Assembly (NCBI RefSeq): GCF_000284035.1
Contig: NC_016887.1
Span: 1,054,001 to 1,118,000, forward strand
Origin: Nocardia cyriacigeorgica GUH-2
GTDB taxonomy: Bacteria > Actinomycetota > Actinomycetes > Mycobacteriales > Mycobacteriaceae
Length of the DNA: 64,000 nucleotides
Reading direction: 5' to 3'
Shown here: positions 63,370 through 64,000 of the stretch, piece after piece
Layout: each line of letters opens with the position of its first letter
Position numbering within the stretch: the stretch's first letter is position 1
Notes under the pieces: generated by a model
Database searches by the model: none
What the model saw: the letters and a program-made list of their open reading frames with translations, nothing else
Told to the model about the DNA's origin: nothing
Made by a program: the position numbers and the translations under genes

Positions 63370-63804
63370 ATGGGTCATATCGACGCCACCAAGAACCTCA
63401 ACGCCGCCCCGGACGCCGTCTGGGCCGTTGTCTCCGACACCTCCACCTGGGACAAGTGGTTCACCATCCACGAGCGCTGGATGGAGGAGCCGCCCGCCAC
63501 CCTGACCGCGGGCGCCAAACTGGTCGCCAAGATCTTCATGCTCGGCATGGCCAACAAGATCGAATGGGTGGTCGAGAGCGTCGACGCCCCCAACAAGCTG
63601 GTGCTCAGCGGCACCGGCATGGCCGGGGTGAAGGTGCGCTTCTCCTTCGAGATCCAGCCGGAAGGTGCAGGCAGCAAGTTCTCCGTCGACGGTGATTTCG
63701 AGGGTGCGCTGATCAAGGGCGCGCTCGGCAAGGCGGTCGAGAAGGACGGCGCCAAGCAGCTGGACAAGACCCTCGAGCAGCTCGACGCGCTGGCGTCGGC
63801 CTGA
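63370..63804 (+). CDS. SRPBCC family protein
   Basis: 144 residues starting MGHIDATKNLNAAPDAVWAVVSDTSTWDKWFTIHERW. The START-like/polyketide-cyclase pattern of two N-terminal helices, strands and a long C-terminal helix (GAKQLDKTLEQLDALAS) is clear. Such proteins bind hydrophobic ligands; here probably an intermediate of the thiolase pathway. It follows the thiolase by 59 bases and precedes the MaoC gene by 14. Confidence 0.88.
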   Translation: MGHIDATKNLNAAPDAVWAVVSDTSTWDKWFTIHERWMEEPPATLTAGAKLVAKIFMLGMANKIEWVVESVDAPNKLVLSGTGMAGVKVRFSFEIQPEGAGSKFSVDGDFEGALIKGALGKAVEKDGAKQLDKTLEQLDALASA

Positions 63805-63818
63805 ACGCGGACGCGCGC

Positions 63819-64000
63819 ATGACGACCGGAACAGCGGGCACCAGCGTCGAATTCGACGATTCGGGCCTGAACGTCTGGAGCGACGAGGAGCGTTTCGAGG
63901 TCACCGCGGAGCGCATCGCCGAATACGCGGCCGCGACCAACGACCCGATCCCGGCGCATCTGGCGGGCGAGGTGGCCTCGCCGGTCTTCGGCATCGTCCC
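63819..64000 (+). CDS. MaoC-like dehydratase, N-terminal part (cut by window end)
   Basis: 60 codons visible, MTTGTAGTSVEFDDSGLNVW followed by SDEERFEVTAERIAEYAAATNDPIPAHLAGEVASPVFGIV. The ERIAEYAAATNDPIP pattern is that of the N-terminal hot-dog domain of MaoC-type enoyl-CoA hydratases. The active-site half lies beyond the window. It continues the thiolase operon. Confidence 0.8.
   Translation, partial: MTTGTAGTSVEFDDSGLNVWSDEERFEVTAERIAEYAAATNDPIPAHLAGEVASPVFGIV

Overview
The window is chromosomal DNA of a high-GC actinomycete of the Mycobacteriales, most probably Nocardia (the genus is inferred from overall gene content; the order is better supported). Gene order follows the Mycobacterium tuberculosis chromosome between glmS and icd: glmS, nnr, alr, tsaE, tsaB, rimI, tsaD, groES, groEL1, whiB3, an Rv3415c-like gene, sigD, rsdA, an Rv3412-like gene, guaB2, guaB3, guaA, imuA', imuB, dnaE2, trmL, metX, metY, icd. 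Many starts are GTG, and genes often overlap by a few bases.

Region by region. 1-6.1 kb: a probable immunity-protein tail, a DinB/maleylpyruvate-isomerase-like protein, a hydrolase-fold protein without its nucleophile serine, glmS, a divergent MFS/MarR pair and a cupredoxin lipoprotein. 6.2-17.3 kb: housekeeping genes for NADHX repair, D-alanine, tRNA t6A synthesis and GroES/GroEL1 behind a CIRCE operator, plus an Hsp70-like membrane protein. 17.3-22.9 kb: regulation, with a SigK-like sigma factor and a truncated RskA-like partner, WhiB3, and SigD with its anti-sigma factor RsdA. 23-28.6 kb: guanine nucleotide synthesis. 28.6-34.2 kb: envelope sensing (PspC proteins, a PspC histidine kinase with a LuxR regulator, a tail-anchored Ser/Thr kinase). 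34.3-43 kb: the SOS mutasome ImuA', ImuB and DnaE2 with two LexA-type boxes; a small uncharacterised gene shares the dnaE2 box. 43-44.7 kb: a DUF4349 lipoprotein, a DUF167 protein and trmL.

44.66-55.69 kb is a complete integrated element of about 11 kb, visibly less GC-rich than its surroundings. It is bounded by a 15-bp direct repeat (CTCATGGAACATCAG) and inserted at the start codon of trmL. It carries a large serine integrase, an XRE/DUF6879 regulatory cassette, a 594-base leader region with four promoter-like repeats, a winged-helix replication initiator whose own gene contains four iterons spaced exactly 22 bp followed by an AT-rich stretch (a lambda O/ori-like layout), a run of very small orphan genes, an HNH nuclease and a probable ADP-ribosyltransferase with a frame break. 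I see no conjugation, terminase or capsid gene, so it looks like a self-integrating, potentially self-replicating element that depends on another agent for transfer (inference).

55.8-64 kb returns to the chromosome: ridA, a DUF3017 protein, metX-metY behind a SAM-IV riboswitch and a polycysteine leader peptide, icd, and a TetR regulator next to a lipid or steroid-type degradation cluster (SCP-x thiolase, SRPBCC protein, MaoC-like protein cut by the window end).
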